64,000 nt of DNA, from contig NZ_JAHKQN010000020.1 of assembly GCF_018861125.1 (NCBI RefSeq), positions 33,920 through 97,919 of the forward strand, in the 5' to 3' direction. The translations under genes and the position numbers were made by a program. Below, piece after piece: positions 27,108 to 35,386 of this stretch; positions within the stretch are counted from its first letter, which is position 1, and each line of letters begins with the position of its first letter. Below the pieces are notes generated by a model, which saw nothing but the letters and a program-made list of their open reading frames with translations, made no database searches and was not told the DNA's origin. Source of the stretch: Cellulophaga baltica (lineage in GTDB: Bacteria; Bacteroidota; Bacteroidia; Flavobacteriales; Flavobacteriaceae).

Positions 27108-28019
27108 TTACTTACCATAAAATGAAGACAATGCATTGCAAACATTTTGATACTTAAAATCAAAACCTTCGCTAAGAATTTTTTTATTACTTACCCTTTG
27201 GCCATCTAATAATAAGGCTGACATATCACCTAAAACAATTTTTAATACTGATGCGGGAACGTTGGGTAAAAATACAGAAGTACCAAGTATCTTTGCTGTT
27301 TCTGAAACCAACTTCTCATTCGTCACTGGATTTGATGCAACACCATTAAAAACACCTTCAAGTTCATTCTCTGAAGCAAATAAAAATATACGGGCTAAAT
27401 CGTTAATATGAATCCAAGATTGCCACTGTTTACCTGAACCAAAAGGACTCCCCACATACCATTTGATTGGCTTTACCATTTCTGGTAACGCACCACCTTT
27501 ATTTGATAAAACCAAGCCTATCCTCACTTTAGCTACAGTCATATCAAAATTCTTAAAAGTATCAATTTCTTTTTCCCAAGCATTTACAACTTCAGATAAA
27601 AAACCATCAATTTCAAGCTCATCATCTTCATTATAGAGTTTAGATAATGAATTTGGATAAATTCCTATTGCTGATGCTGATACAAAAGATTTTATAGTAG
27701 AAGCATCTATTTTTTGCAAGCCTTTATTTAATACTCGTAAAGAATTTATTCTACTTGTTAATATCCTCTTTTTATAAGATTCAGTCCATCTTTTTGATAT
27801 GGTAGCCCCTGCTAAATTTATTATTGAAGTAACACCTTTAAAACAATTAGCATCAATTTCAGAATTATCAGGGTTCCAATAAAAACCTTTATAATTATCT
27901 AGAGTTTCAATTTTATCTTTACTAGTCGTTAGATAATTTACCGCAACATTATTTTTATGGCAAATAGCTACAATAGCACTACCTACTAAGCCAGTTGCAC
28001 CAGTAATCAACACTCTCAT
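27108..28019 (-). CDS. TIGR01777-family NAD(P)-binding protein (epimerase-like)
   Basis: A 303-residue extended short-chain dehydrogenase/reductase fold of the YfcH/TIGR01777 type. The cofactor loop is ITGATGLVGSAIV (about 5-17). Family segments follow: IINLAGATISKRWT, FVSASAIGIYPNS, VRIGLVLSNKGGALPEM and a C-terminal DUF1731-like domain (VFLPNVPASVLKIVLGDMSALLLDGQRV). The catalytic Tyr is the one in GIYPNS. The substrate of this family is unknown. It stands alone, 104 bp downstream of mnmD on the same strand. Confidence 0.92.
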   Translation of the reverse strand: MRVLITGATGLVGSAIVAICHKNNVAVNYLTTSKDKIETLDNYKGFYWNPDNSEIDANCFKGVTSIINLAGATISKRWTESYKKRILTSRINSLRVLNKGLQKIDASTIKSFVSASAIGIYPNSLSKLYNEDDELEIDGFLSEVVNAWEKEIDTFKNFDMTVAKVRIGLVLSNKGGALPEMVKPIKWYVGSPFGSGKQWQSWIHINDLARIFLFASENELEGVFNGVASNPVTNEKLVSETAKILGTSVFLPNVPASVLKIVLGDMSALLLDGQRVSNKKILSEGFDFKYQNVCNALSSFYGK

Positions 28020-28123
28020 AAATAATTTTTAATAAAGGTACTTTTTTTGTAGTTAGAAACTCATATTTAATGTAGGTTTAACACTAATTAAAGGCAACAT
28101 TTAAGACATTATTAATTAAATAA

Positions 28124-28801
28124 TTATCTTATATCATTTAATAATTTAGTTGCTCTAAGCATTTCTCTTTTTCCCGGAGGACCAGGCAAACGCTCTACTT
28201 GAAAACCTACTGCTTGCATTGCCCTACGTACACTACCTTTAGCAGCATAAGTTACCAAAACACCATTTTTCTTTAAAGCTTTAAACATTATTAAAAAGAT
28301 ATCTTCAGTCCATAACTCAGGTTGAACACGTGCACCAAAAGCATCAAAATAAATAAGATTATACGCATCAACATCTTTAATATCGATAAAAAATTTTTGC
28401 TGTTTTGTTAATGAAAAGGTTTCTGAAATTTCGCAAGGTTTTCCCCATTCTGATGCATGCATTTCAGTAAATTGATCTTTATAATCGGGCACATTTAATT
28501 CTTCAAGATAATTTAACTGTAAAATCTCTTCATTATTAACAGGGTATGCCTCTACTCCAACAAAATCTATTTTTAAGTTTCTTTTTTCAGATTCAATACT
28601 TGTAATTATAGCATTTAAACCTGTACCAAAACCTATCTCTAAAATAGCAATTGATTCATTTTCAAAAAGCGAAAGTCCATTTTTAATAAATACATGATAG
28701 GCTTCTTGTATTGCACCGTGAATTGAATGGTATTGTTCGTTCCAATCAACAATCTGAATTGTTGTTGAGCCATCAGATGTTTTAATTATTTTTCTTTCCA
28801 A
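28124..28801 (-). CDS. mnmD: tRNA 5-methylaminomethyl-2-thiouridine methyltransferase (MnmD)
   Basis: A 225-residue SAM-dependent methyltransferase equivalent to the N-terminal domain of E. coli MnmC. It completes mnm5s2U34 in tRNA by methylating nm5s2U. Evidence: YHSIHGAIQEAYHVFIKNGL, the SAM loop ILEIGFGTGLNA, YFDAFGARVQPELWT and the C-terminal RLPGPPGKREMLRA. The FAD oxidase half of MnmC is missing, as in other monofunctional MnmD proteins. One base separates it from the upstream DUF4920 gene, so translation is likely coupled. Confidence 0.92.
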   Translation of the reverse strand: MERKIIKTSDGSTTIQIVDWNEQYHSIHGAIQEAYHVFIKNGLSLFENESIAILEIGFGTGLNAIITSIESEKRNLKIDFVGVEAYPVNNEEILQLNYLEELNVPDYKDQFTEMHASEWGKPCEISETFSLTKQQKFFIDIKDVDAYNLIYFDAFGARVQPELWTEDIFLIMFKALKKNGVLVTYAAKGSVRRAMQAVGFQVERLPGPPGKREMLRATKLLNDIR

Positions 28802-28802
28802 A

Positions 28803-29306
28803 TTATTCTTTTAACAAAACACCATCAGCATTAAACCTAAATGTTTTTTTGGGTTTTATAATTTTAGCTATCTCTTCTTCCGATTTTCCACCATCTAAAG
28901 CATAGTGTTTTTGATCTTCAACAGACATTTGCTCAACAAAAGCCAAACCATTTACAACTACATCCTTTCCTATTATATTTTTAGGTACAAAAAAGCCATA
29001 GTCTTTAAATTTTACCATTGTAGTATTTTTATCATCTAACTGAAGTTTCATCCAACAGCCTTTAGCTTGACAAACATCGAGTACAGTTGCTGAAAAGGTA
29101 GTTTGTAACGTATCTAAAACATTTAAATTTTCATATACTTTAGACATTTCTTTCACATTACTAGAATTTTCTAAATTAAATCTAGCACCGTAAGAAGTGT
29201 ATTTCTGTTGTTCTGATACCGTTTCAACTTCTAAAGGTTTTTTAGACTGCCCTTCACAAGAGATTATAAGCAACAATAATACAAGTAAAATGTTAAATCG
29301 TTTCAT
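28803..29306 (-). CDS. DUF4920 lipoprotein
   Basis: A 167-residue exported lipoprotein (signal NILLVLLLLIISC, Cys17). The mature domain shows the DUF4920 pattern: YTSYGARFN, TFSATVLDVCQAKGCWMKLQL and FKDYGFFVPKNIIGKDVVVNGLAF. The CQAKGCWM pair suggests metal or redox chemistry. Function unknown; the domain recalls small OB-like copper or haem accessory proteins, but I cannot support more. It leads a two-gene unit with mnmD. Confidence 0.88.
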   Translation of the reverse strand: MKRFNILLVLLLLIISCEGQSKKPLEVETVSEQQKYTSYGARFNLENSSNVKEMSKVYENLNVLDTLQTTFSATVLDVCQAKGCWMKLQLDDKNTTMVKFKDYGFFVPKNIIGKDVVVNGLAFVEQMSVEDQKHYALDGGKSEEEIAKIIKPKKTFRFNADGVLLKE

Positions 29307-29412
29307 AAATATTAGTATTTACCCTTTACATACAAAGTTGCTCATTTTTATAGAAAAAATGAAGCTCAAATTACTATAATTCACTAATTTTATTCCTTTA
29401 AATAAAAAACAA

Positions 29413-30480
29413 ATGGAAACTACCGGAAAAAACTTTGTTACGGTTGAAAAAAGTACGACATCAAAAATTGACCAGATAGATTTTGATAATTTATCATTTG
29501 GGAGCGTTTTTACAGATCATATGTTAGTCTGTAATTACAAAAACGGAGCTTGGGAAGCTCCTCAAGTTGTCCCTTACGGGCCACTAACCCTTGATCCGTC
29601 TGCTAAAATTTTCCATTACGGACAATCTATTTTTGAGGGAATGAAGGCTTATAAAGATACTGAAGAAAAAGTATGGCTTTTTAGACCTTTAGACAACCAT
29701 AAAAGATTAAATATATCTGCTAAAAGATTAGCAATACCAGAAATTCCAGAAGAATTTTTCATGAAAGGATTGAAGACCCTTTTAAAAACTGATGAAAACT
29801 GGATACCTAAACAAGATGGAAGCTCCTTGTATATTAGACCTTTTATTTTTGCATCAGGTCAAGGTTTTCATGCGTCACCAGCAGATGAGTATAAATTCAT
29901 GATTTGCTTGGCTCCTTCAGGTGCTTACTTTTCAGGCAAAGTAAAAGTTTTAATTGAAGAAAAATATTCAAGATCAGCAAATGGTGGCGTTGGTTATGCT
30001 AAGGCTGGCGGTAATTATGCTGGGCAGTTTTACCCAACACAACTTGCTGTTGAAAAAGGATACAATCAAGTTATATGGACCGATGATAATACACATGAGT
30101 ATATTGAAGAAGCTGGTGCAATGAATATTTTTATTCGTATAAACGATACTTTAATTACTGGACCCACAAGTGACAGAATACTAGATGGGATTACTCGTAA
30201 AAGTATTTTAGAGATTGCTAAAGATCAAAATATAAATGTTGAAGTGCGAAAAATTACAGTTTCTGAAGTTGTTGAAGCTGCTAAAAACGGGTCTTTAAAA
30301 GAAATGTTTGGCGCTGGTACTGCAGCTGTAATATCTCCAATAGCAACATTTGGTTATAAAGGTACAGATTATGATTTACCAGAACTACCTGAAAGTTATG
30401 CCAGTTCTTTAAAAAAGTTAATTACAGATATTCAATACAATAGGTCTGAAGATAAATTTGGCTGGAGATTCGAAGCTTAA
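29413..30480 (+). CDS. ilvE: Branched-chain amino acid aminotransferase
   Basis: A 355-residue PLP fold-type IV transaminase converting Leu, Ile and Val to their 2-oxo acids and back. Landmarks are FHYGQSIFEGMKAYKD, IRPFIFASGQGFH, the lysine segment VGYAKAGGNYAG, YIEEAGAMNIFIRI and the C-terminal EMFGAGTAAVISPI. The length is that of the eukaryote-like class II BCAT. It may feed leucine carbon toward mvaB. Monocistronic, ending at a shared terminator. Confidence 0.95.
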   Translation: METTGKNFVTVEKSTTSKIDQIDFDNLSFGSVFTDHMLVCNYKNGAWEAPQVVPYGPLTLDPSAKIFHYGQSIFEGMKAYKDTEEKVWLFRPLDNHKRLNISAKRLAIPEIPEEFFMKGLKTLLKTDENWIPKQDGSSLYIRPFIFASGQGFHASPADEYKFMICLAPSGAYFSGKVKVLIEEKYSRSANGGVGYAKAGGNYAGQFYPTQLAVEKGYNQVIWTDDNTHEYIEEAGAMNIFIRINDTLITGPTSDRILDGITRKSILEIAKDQNINVEVRKITVSEVVEAAKNGSLKEMFGAGTAAVISPIATFGYKGTDYDLPELPESYASSLKKLITDIQYNRSEDKFGWRFEA

Positions 30481-30512
30481 TTTTAATTTAAACCTTTTTT
30501 ATACATAAAACT

Positions 30513-30539
30513 AAAAACCGCCTAATAGGCGGTTTTTTT
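30513..30539. terminator. Bidirectional terminator between ilvE and the MazG-like gene
   Basis: CCGCCT-AAT-AGGCGG with flanking A and T runs. The 3' T-run overlaps the stop codon of the minus-strand pyrophosphohydrolase. Confidence 0.9.
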
Positions 30540-30924
30540 ATGACTCTAATATTGATTTTATATTTGGCTTAAAATAATTAGGTCCCTTTAATATTTTACC
30601 ATCTTCCCTGTAAATAGGTTTGCCGTCTGCATCTAATTTACTCATATTACTACGTTGTATTTCATCAAATACTTCTTCTATTTTATATTCCATGCCATGT
30701 TCTAATATAGTCCCACATAAAATATACAACATATCTCCAAGTGCATCGGCAACTTCAACCATATCATTATTCTCAGCCGCATCTAAATATTCTTGATTTT
30801 CTTCTGCCATTAAATTATAACGAAGTAAATTTTTACGCGAACCTATATCTGCTTTCATTACTCTAGGAACGCCCATCCCAAAAGTTTCATGAAAAAGCGC
30901 CACAGCATCAAGTTTATTTTTCAT
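30538..30924 (-). CDS. MazG-like nucleoside triphosphate pyrophosphohydrolase
   Basis: A 128-residue all-alpha NTP-PPase. The metal-binding helices show AEENQEYLDAAENNDMVEVADALGDMLYI, with the ExxE and ExxD spacing of MazG/HisE-like enzymes. These hydrolyse (d)NTPs to NMP and PPi as house-cleaning enzymes. Its C-terminal GKILKGPNYFKPNI is typical of the stand-alone form. It is divergent from a small membrane protein gene, and there is no histidine-synthesis context, so HisE is unlikely. Confidence 0.87.
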   Translation of the reverse strand: MKNKLDAVALFHETFGMGVPRVMKADIGSRKNLLRYNLMAEENQEYLDAAENNDMVEVADALGDMLYILCGTILEHGMEYKIEEVFDEIQRSNMSKLDADGKPIYREDGKILKGPNYFKPNIKSILES

Positions 30925-30979
30925 CCTTTGTATTATTAATTTATCTTAATTAGATTATTTTCGCATAAAAATATAAAAT

Positions 30980-31168
30980 ATGTTCAGCAAAGGACAATTA
31001 ATTTTCGGTATACTATTTTTTATTGTTTTTACAATAATTACCTTTTTTACATACAGAAAAGATATTAATCTACACCGCAAAAACTATAAGGGAGTTATCT
31101 GGATTGTAGCAACATTCATATTATTCATCATAACTTTGTTCGTAATTAAAGAATTACTCAAAAATTAA
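30980..31168 (+). CDS. Small two-helix membrane protein
   Basis: A 62-residue protein with two hydrophobic helices (GILFFIVFTIITFFTY and GVIWIVATFILFIITLFVI) joined by a basic hairpin (RKDINLHRKNYK). Both ends would be on the same side of the membrane. It looks like a conserved small flavobacterial membrane protein, but I cannot name a family. Function unknown; divergent from the MazG-like gene with 55 bp between starts. Confidence 0.7.
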   Translation: MFSKGQLIFGILFFIVFTIITFFTYRKDINLHRKNYKGVIWIVATFILFIITLFVIKELLKN

Positions 31169-31238
31169 CTCATTTTTTAGACTCCTTACAAAAATCACCA
31201 CTTTTGTATTATTTTTAACTTTTACGTAAGAAAAGTCG

Positions 31239-31246
31239 TATTTTTG
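31239..31246 (+). promoter_or_regulatory. -7 element for the 60-residue membrane protein
   Basis: TATTTTTG matches TAnnTTTG, 27 bp upstream of the ATG at 31274. It argues against the in-frame TTG at 31244, which lies inside the element. Confidence 0.55.
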
Positions 31247-31273
31247 CGTTGTAACACTATAACACGTAGTTCT

Positions 31274-31456
31274 ATGGTAACGTTTTTCAGTATTTTAATG
31301 ACTTTAATTGCAGTAAATGCAATTTTATTAGTTTTTAGTGTAAATAGAAATAAATCTAAACAGAAGAAAGCTACATCTAGTTTTTCCAAATTATCTACAA
31401 CATCTCGTGTTTACCCTATGAACTACTCTGAGGCTAAATACAAGAAAGCAGTTTAA
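31274..31456 (+). CDS. 60-residue single-pass membrane protein, paralogue of 13980
   Basis: One hydrophobic helix (FFSILMTLIAVNAILLVFSV) is followed by a basic linker (NRNKSKQKK) and a polar C-terminal tail with Tyr residues. Helix and linker match the 32-residue protein at 13980 (TFF, I, L, N, LLVFSVN, NK, K, KK aligned). I start at ATG 31274 because the promoter element at 31239 excludes an earlier start. Function unknown. Confidence 0.65.
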   Translation: MVTFFSILMTLIAVNAILLVFSVNRNKSKQKKATSSFSKLSTTSRVYPMNYSEAKYKKAV

Positions 31457-32021
31457 ACATAGATTGATAAAATCTCAATAATTACACCTCATTAGTAAAA
31501 AGTTATTACTATAATTGTATAGTAAGCTTCGATTGAATGAATAGTTCAAACTTCAAGAACTTTATTTTAATTTAATGTTTTTTTACTCAGAATAAGTTTT
31601 GATAAGCTTATTTAAGTAACCAATCGTATATCCTATTAAAGTTTAAGCATAAGCACTTAATACGTAGACATATACGTAACTATACTTACGTCTATTTCTC
31701 AAATTTTAACAAAAATAGATTTTGTTACAAATAACACATTGAGTGATAGTAATTTTATTTTTTTCATTTTCTCTTCTTTTTTATCTGTTTATTAAACAAT
31801 TCTCAAAAAAACAAGTGATAAAATCTATATATACCACAATTTTCACAAAAACAACCAGAGCCTCTTTAATTAAAATTAATAAAATCGATTTTTTTTATCG
31901 ATACCCATAAAAAAAAGGGGGCTTAATTATTATAAACACAAAAATATAATATCAAACCTCTATTTTTTTAGGGTGTTAAACATTTTAACATACATTTGTT
32001 TTGTCAACAAACAAATCAATT
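31457..32021. other. 565-bp gene-less region upstream of the glnB-amt cluster
   Basis: The longest non-coding stretch in the window, very A+T-rich. It holds TACGTA twice, 12 bp apart (31661-31666, 31673-31678), with TTACGT nearby at 31686-31691; an AATAAG/CTTATT inverted repeat near 31590-31611; and the glnB promoter with its palindrome at 31975-31998. No convincing ORF or structured RNA was recognised. Confidence 0.5.
31975..31998 (+). promoter_or_regulatory. glnB promoter with an adjoining palindromic operator candidate
   Basis: The perfect inverted repeat GTTAAA-CAT-TTTAAC (31975-31989) sits one base before the -7 element TACATTTG (31991-31998), 24 bp ahead of the glnB start. A protein bound there would cover the space between the -33 and -7 elements, a repressor position. 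Confidence 0.55.
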
Positions 32022-32360
32022 ATGAAAAAAATCGAGGCAATTATCCGAAAATCAAAATTTGATGAAGTAAAAAAAGCGCTACATCAAATTGAAGTAAACT
32101 TCTTTAGTTACTGGGATGTAACTGGAGTTGGTAACGAGAAACAAGGTCATGTTTATCGTGGTATATCATACAGTACATCTGATATACAAAGAAGGTATTT
32201 AACTATTGTTGTATCTGATGAATTTCTTGAAAAAACTGTTAGCACAATTTTAGAAGCTGCTAGTACAGGTAATGTAGGCGACGGAAAAGTATTTGTTTCC
32301 GAAGTAAATGAAGCTTACAGAATCAGAACTAAAGAAAGCGGGCAAGCTGGAATAAACTAA
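32022..32360 (+). CDS. glnB: P-II nitrogen regulatory protein, copy 1
   Basis: A 112-residue P-II trimer subunit that senses 2-oxoglutarate and ATP/ADP and gates Amt. The start is MKKIEAIIRKSKFDEVKKAL, the T-loop is GVGNEKQGHVYRGISYSTS (35-53), the B-loop is TGNVGDGKVFV and the C-loop is RIRTKE. The T-loop differs from E. coli GlnB: one residue shorter, Glu at the Gln39 position and Arg in place of Lys58, the two residues that hold Mg-2-oxoglutarate in classical P-II. The tyrosine equivalent to Tyr51 is kept. I start at the MKKIEAI Met; seven extra upstream codons are unlikely. amt follows after 32 bp. Confidence 0.95.
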   Translation: MKKIEAIIRKSKFDEVKKALHQIEVNFFSYWDVTGVGNEKQGHVYRGISYSTSDIQRRYLTIVVSDEFLEKTVSTILEAASTGNVGDGKVFVSEVNEAYRIRTKESGQAGIN

Positions 32361-32392
32361 CTAACTCAAAAAATTATTAAAACACATTTATT

Positions 32393-33673
32393 ATGAATGA
32401 CGTACAACAAGAAGCATTAGACGCAGCCGTTTCAACAATAAACGGTGACATGGGAGCATTGTGGATTACCATTGCCGCAGTTTTGGTATTCTTTATGCAA
32501 GCAGGATTTACATTAGTAGAAATTGGTTTTACACGTAGTAAAAATTCTGGTAATATTATTATGAAAAATGTAATGGACCTTTGTATTGGTTCTATTATGT
32601 TTTGGGCCGTAGGTTACGGTATTATGTATGGTAGTGACCTTGTAATGGGTGGCTTCTTCAGATCTAGCCCTGCAGATCAAGGATATTTCTTTTTCTCTGC
32701 AACAGATTGGTATAACTTATTCTTCCAAACAGTATTCTGTGCAACAGCAGCAACAATTGTTTCTGGAGCTATTGCAGGAAGAACAAAATTTTCTACTTAT
32801 TTAATATTCTCTGCAATATTAACAACTATCATCTATCCAATTTCTGGTAGCTGGTACTGGCCATTTGACGATGATGCATGGTTAAATGTTGCTGGTTTTG
32901 TAGATTTCGCAGGTTCTTCAGTAGTACATGCTGTAGGTGGCGCAGCTGCCTTAGTTGCTGCTATATTAGTAGGTCCACGTATCGGAAAATACGAAGATGG
33001 AAAAGTAAACGTAATACCTGGTCACAATATGACTTATGGTGCATTAGGTGTATTAATCCTTTGGTTAGGATGGTTCGGATTTAACGGTGGTTCTCAATTA
33101 GCTTGGGGTGGTGACGATACTGTTGCTGCTGGTAGCGTAATTATAAACACAAATTTAGCTGCTGCAATTGGCGCAATGGCTGCCTTGTTCCTTACATGGA
33201 TTAAGTATGGTAAGCCAGACATCTCCATGACATTAAACGGTGCATTAGCTGGTTTAGTTGGTATTACCGCTGGTTGTGGTGCTGTAGATGCATGGGGAGC
33301 TTTAGCAATAGGTTTAGTTTGTGGTATTTTAGTAGTATTCTCTATTGAGTTTATTGATAAAAAATTAAAAATTGATGATCCAGTTGGTGCAATATCTGTA
33401 CACGGTGTATGTGGTTTTATAGGTACTGTATTAGTTGGTGTATTTGCACTTGATGGTGGTCTTTTAAATGGCGGTGGCGCTAGCTTATTAATTGTTCAAA
33501 TTTATGGATCATTAGCATACATAGTATGGGCGGCAGTAGCTTCATTCATAGTATTATTTATTCTTAAGAAAACAATAGGATTAAGAGTTACTAAAGAAGA
33601 AGAAATTGATGGTTTAGATATTCATGAGCATGATTCTAGTGCTTACCCTGAATTTACTATCAACGATAAATAA
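32393..33673 (+). CDS. amt: Ammonium transporter
   Basis: A 426-residue Amt/MEP/Rh channel with about 11 transmembrane helices, carrying ammonium into the cell. The twin-His pore pair is His179 (SSVVHAVGG) and His337 (ISVHGVCG). DFAGSSVVH and GHNMTYGALGVLILWLGWFGFN are family hallmarks. There is no clear signal peptide, so the N-terminus begins directly with the first helix region. The cytoplasmic C-terminus (KEEEIDGLDIHEHDSSAYPE) carries the sequence that P-II contacts in other species. It lies between glnB copy 1 (32 bp) and the porin gene, with a terminator after it. Confidence 0.96.
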   Translation: MNDVQQEALDAAVSTINGDMGALWITIAAVLVFFMQAGFTLVEIGFTRSKNSGNIIMKNVMDLCIGSIMFWAVGYGIMYGSDLVMGGFFRSSPADQGYFFFSATDWYNLFFQTVFCATAATIVSGAIAGRTKFSTYLIFSAILTTIIYPISGSWYWPFDDDAWLNVAGFVDFAGSSVVHAVGGAAALVAAILVGPRIGKYEDGKVNVIPGHNMTYGALGVLILWLGWFGFNGGSQLAWGGDDTVAAGSVIINTNLAAAIGAMAALFLTWIKYGKPDISMTLNGALAGLVGITAGCGAVDAWGALAIGLVCGILVVFSIEFIDKKLKIDDPVGAISVHGVCGFIGTVLVGVFALDGGLLNGGGASLLIVQIYGSLAYIVWAAVASFIVLFILKKTIGLRVTKEEEIDGLDIHEHDSSAYPEFTINDK

Positions 33674-33704
33674 AACTCAAAACTCATTATTAAACTCACT
33701 CACT

Positions 33705-33738
33705 ATAAAGGGTGTATCAACAGCACCCTTTATTTTTA
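33705..33738 (+). terminator. Terminator after amt
   Basis: The 10-bp stem ATAAAGGGTG / CACCCTTTAT with a 9-nt loop is followed by TTTTTAAT. The T-run is short and interrupted, so readthrough into the porin gene is possible. Confidence 0.7.
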
Positions 33739-33791
33739 ATATTCAATAAATCAAAAACAACAATCCCAAAGAGGGAAACAACAAATCAATT

Positions 33792-34826
33792 ATGAAAACA
33801 ATTTCAACAAAAAAATACGTAAAAAATATTTTCTTTTTAGCATTAGCATTTGTAGGTACAACAGCAGTTGCTCAAGAAGAGGAAGAAAAAAAATTAAACA
33901 TCAGTGGTAGTGTTGATGCTTATTATAGAACAAACTTAAGCACTACAGATGTAGCTGATAACGTTACTGGTGGTTTTGTTAACCCAGGTACATCTTTTGC
34001 TGATGAAACTGGATTTGCTTTAGGTATGGCTAATGTTATAGCAAGTTACGAAGGCGCTAAAACAGGTGCTGTAGCAGATTTAGCATTTGGTCCTAGAGGT
34101 CTTAGTGCTGTTGGTGGTGATACCGGAGTTTTTGTTAATCAATTGTATGCTTATTGGAATGTATCTGAAGGAACAACATTAACTCTTGGTCGCTTTAACA
34201 CTTACTTAGGATATGAGGTAATATCTCCTGTTGGAAATTTCAACTATAGTACTTCTTATTTATTCTCAAATGGACCTTTTTCACATGTTGGTTTAAAAGC
34301 TGATTTTGCTTTATCAGAAGATTTTAGCTTAATGCTTGCTATAATGAACCCAACTGATGTTAATAATAATTTTACTGGAGAGTATTCATTAGGGGCTCAA
34401 TTAGGCTACTCAGGACAATATTTAAATTTTTATTATGACAACAACACAAGTTTAGGTTTTGAAATAGACTATACTGGTGGTTTTGATTTATCAGATACTT
34501 TCTTTTTAGGACTTAATGCTGCTTATGCTGATAATGAAGGTGCTGGTTTTGCTGGTGCAGCATTATACCCGCAAGTTGCAACTTCTGATAGCTTCTCTTT
34601 AGGATTAAGAGGTGAATACTTCTCTACTTTTGATGGAGTTGATGGTACAGATGACCCTAGTGTTTTTGCTGCTACATTAACTGGTAGCTATACTGTTGAA
34701 AATTTAATCATCAAGCCAGAAATAAGATTAGATTCTTGGAGTGACGACGAGCCATATATTGATAATGACAGTGCTGCATCTAGTAGCTTATCTTCATTCT
34801 TAATTGCTGCTATTTATTCTTTCTAA
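33792..34826 (+). CDS. Outer-membrane beta-barrel porin of the ammonium cluster
   Basis: A 344-residue exported protein. The signal peptide ends near FVGTTAVAQEEEEKK, followed by a beta-rich domain with alternating aromatic strands (NISGSVDAYYRTNLST, LYAYWNVSEGTTLTLGRFN, FYYDNNTSLGFEIDYTGGF) and a C-terminal aromatic strand ending IAAIYSF, as needed for BAM insertion. It resembles Bacteroidota OmpL/porin-2-like barrels. Lying between amt and the second glnB, it is probably the outer-membrane entry route for ammonium or another small nitrogen source; that role is inferred from position. Confidence 0.88.
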   Translation: MKTISTKKYVKNIFFLALAFVGTTAVAQEEEEKKLNISGSVDAYYRTNLSTTDVADNVTGGFVNPGTSFADETGFALGMANVIASYEGAKTGAVADLAFGPRGLSAVGGDTGVFVNQLYAYWNVSEGTTLTLGRFNTYLGYEVISPVGNFNYSTSYLFSNGPFSHVGLKADFALSEDFSLMLAIMNPTDVNNNFTGEYSLGAQLGYSGQYLNFYYDNNTSLGFEIDYTGGFDLSDTFFLGLNAAYADNEGAGFAGAALYPQVATSDSFSLGLRGEYFSTFDGVDGTDDPSVFAATLTGSYTVENLIIKPEIRLDSWSDDEPYIDNDSAASSSLSSFLIAAIYSF

Positions 34827-34853
34827 GAGGTAATACAGCAATAACTTATAGTA

Positions 34854-34887
34854 AAGCGAGAGTTTCAAATGAAACTCTCGCTTTTTT
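34854..34887 (+). terminator. Terminator after the porin gene
   Basis: AGCGAGAGTTTC pairs with GAAACTCTCGCT around an AAAT loop and is followed by seven Ts. Confidence 0.92.
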
Positions 34888-34983
34888 TATGTTTGAAAAC
34901 TAAATTTATACGATATAAAAATTTTATAAGTTATATATTTAAATAAATTAACAATACTTCACTTACACCAAACACAATAAACC

Positions 34984-35319
34984 ATGAAAAAAATTGAAGC
35001 TATAATTAGAAAGTCAACATTTGATGACGTAAAAAAAGCATTAAACAGAATAGATAATATTTTTTACACTTATTGGGATGTTACTGGAGTCGGAAATGAA
35101 AAGCAGGGTCACGTTTACCGTGGTATATCCTATAGCACAAGTGAAATTCAAAGACGACAATTATCAATTGTTGTTACTGATGAATTAATGCAACGTACAG
35201 TAGATTCTATATTAGATAATGCCTATACTGGTAATTTAGGAGATGGTAAAATTTTTATTTCAGATATTCAACAAACATATCAAATAAGAACAAAAGAAAA
35301 ACTACAGGTCGTGAGCTAA
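34984..35319 (+). CDS. glnB: P-II nitrogen regulatory protein, copy 2
   Basis: A 111-residue paralogue of the protein at 32022, with nearly the same core (MKKIEAIIRKSTFDDVKKAL; T-loop GVGNEKQGHVYRGISYSTS identical over its central part; B-loop TGNLGDGKIFI; C-loop QIRTKE). The same T-loop changes are present. It differs most in helix 1-strand 2 (NRIDNIFYTYWDV) and helix 2. The terminator before it gives it a separate transcript from amt-porin. The two copies may form mixed trimers or respond to different conditions. Confidence 0.95.
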   Translation: MKKIEAIIRKSTFDDVKKALNRIDNIFYTYWDVTGVGNEKQGHVYRGISYSTSEIQRRQLSIVVTDELMQRTVDSILDNAYTGNLGDGKIFISDIQQTYQIRTKEKLQVVS

Positions 35320-35386
35320 AAATAAATCAAACTTAAAGGATCATTTATAACACACAAACTGCTTTCAAAATAAACCAAAACATATT

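Noticed and set aside
31244-31273. Upstream TTG start for the 60-residue membrane protein
   Set aside because: The TTG is part of the TATTTTTG promoter element at 31239-31246, so it cannot be in the mRNA.
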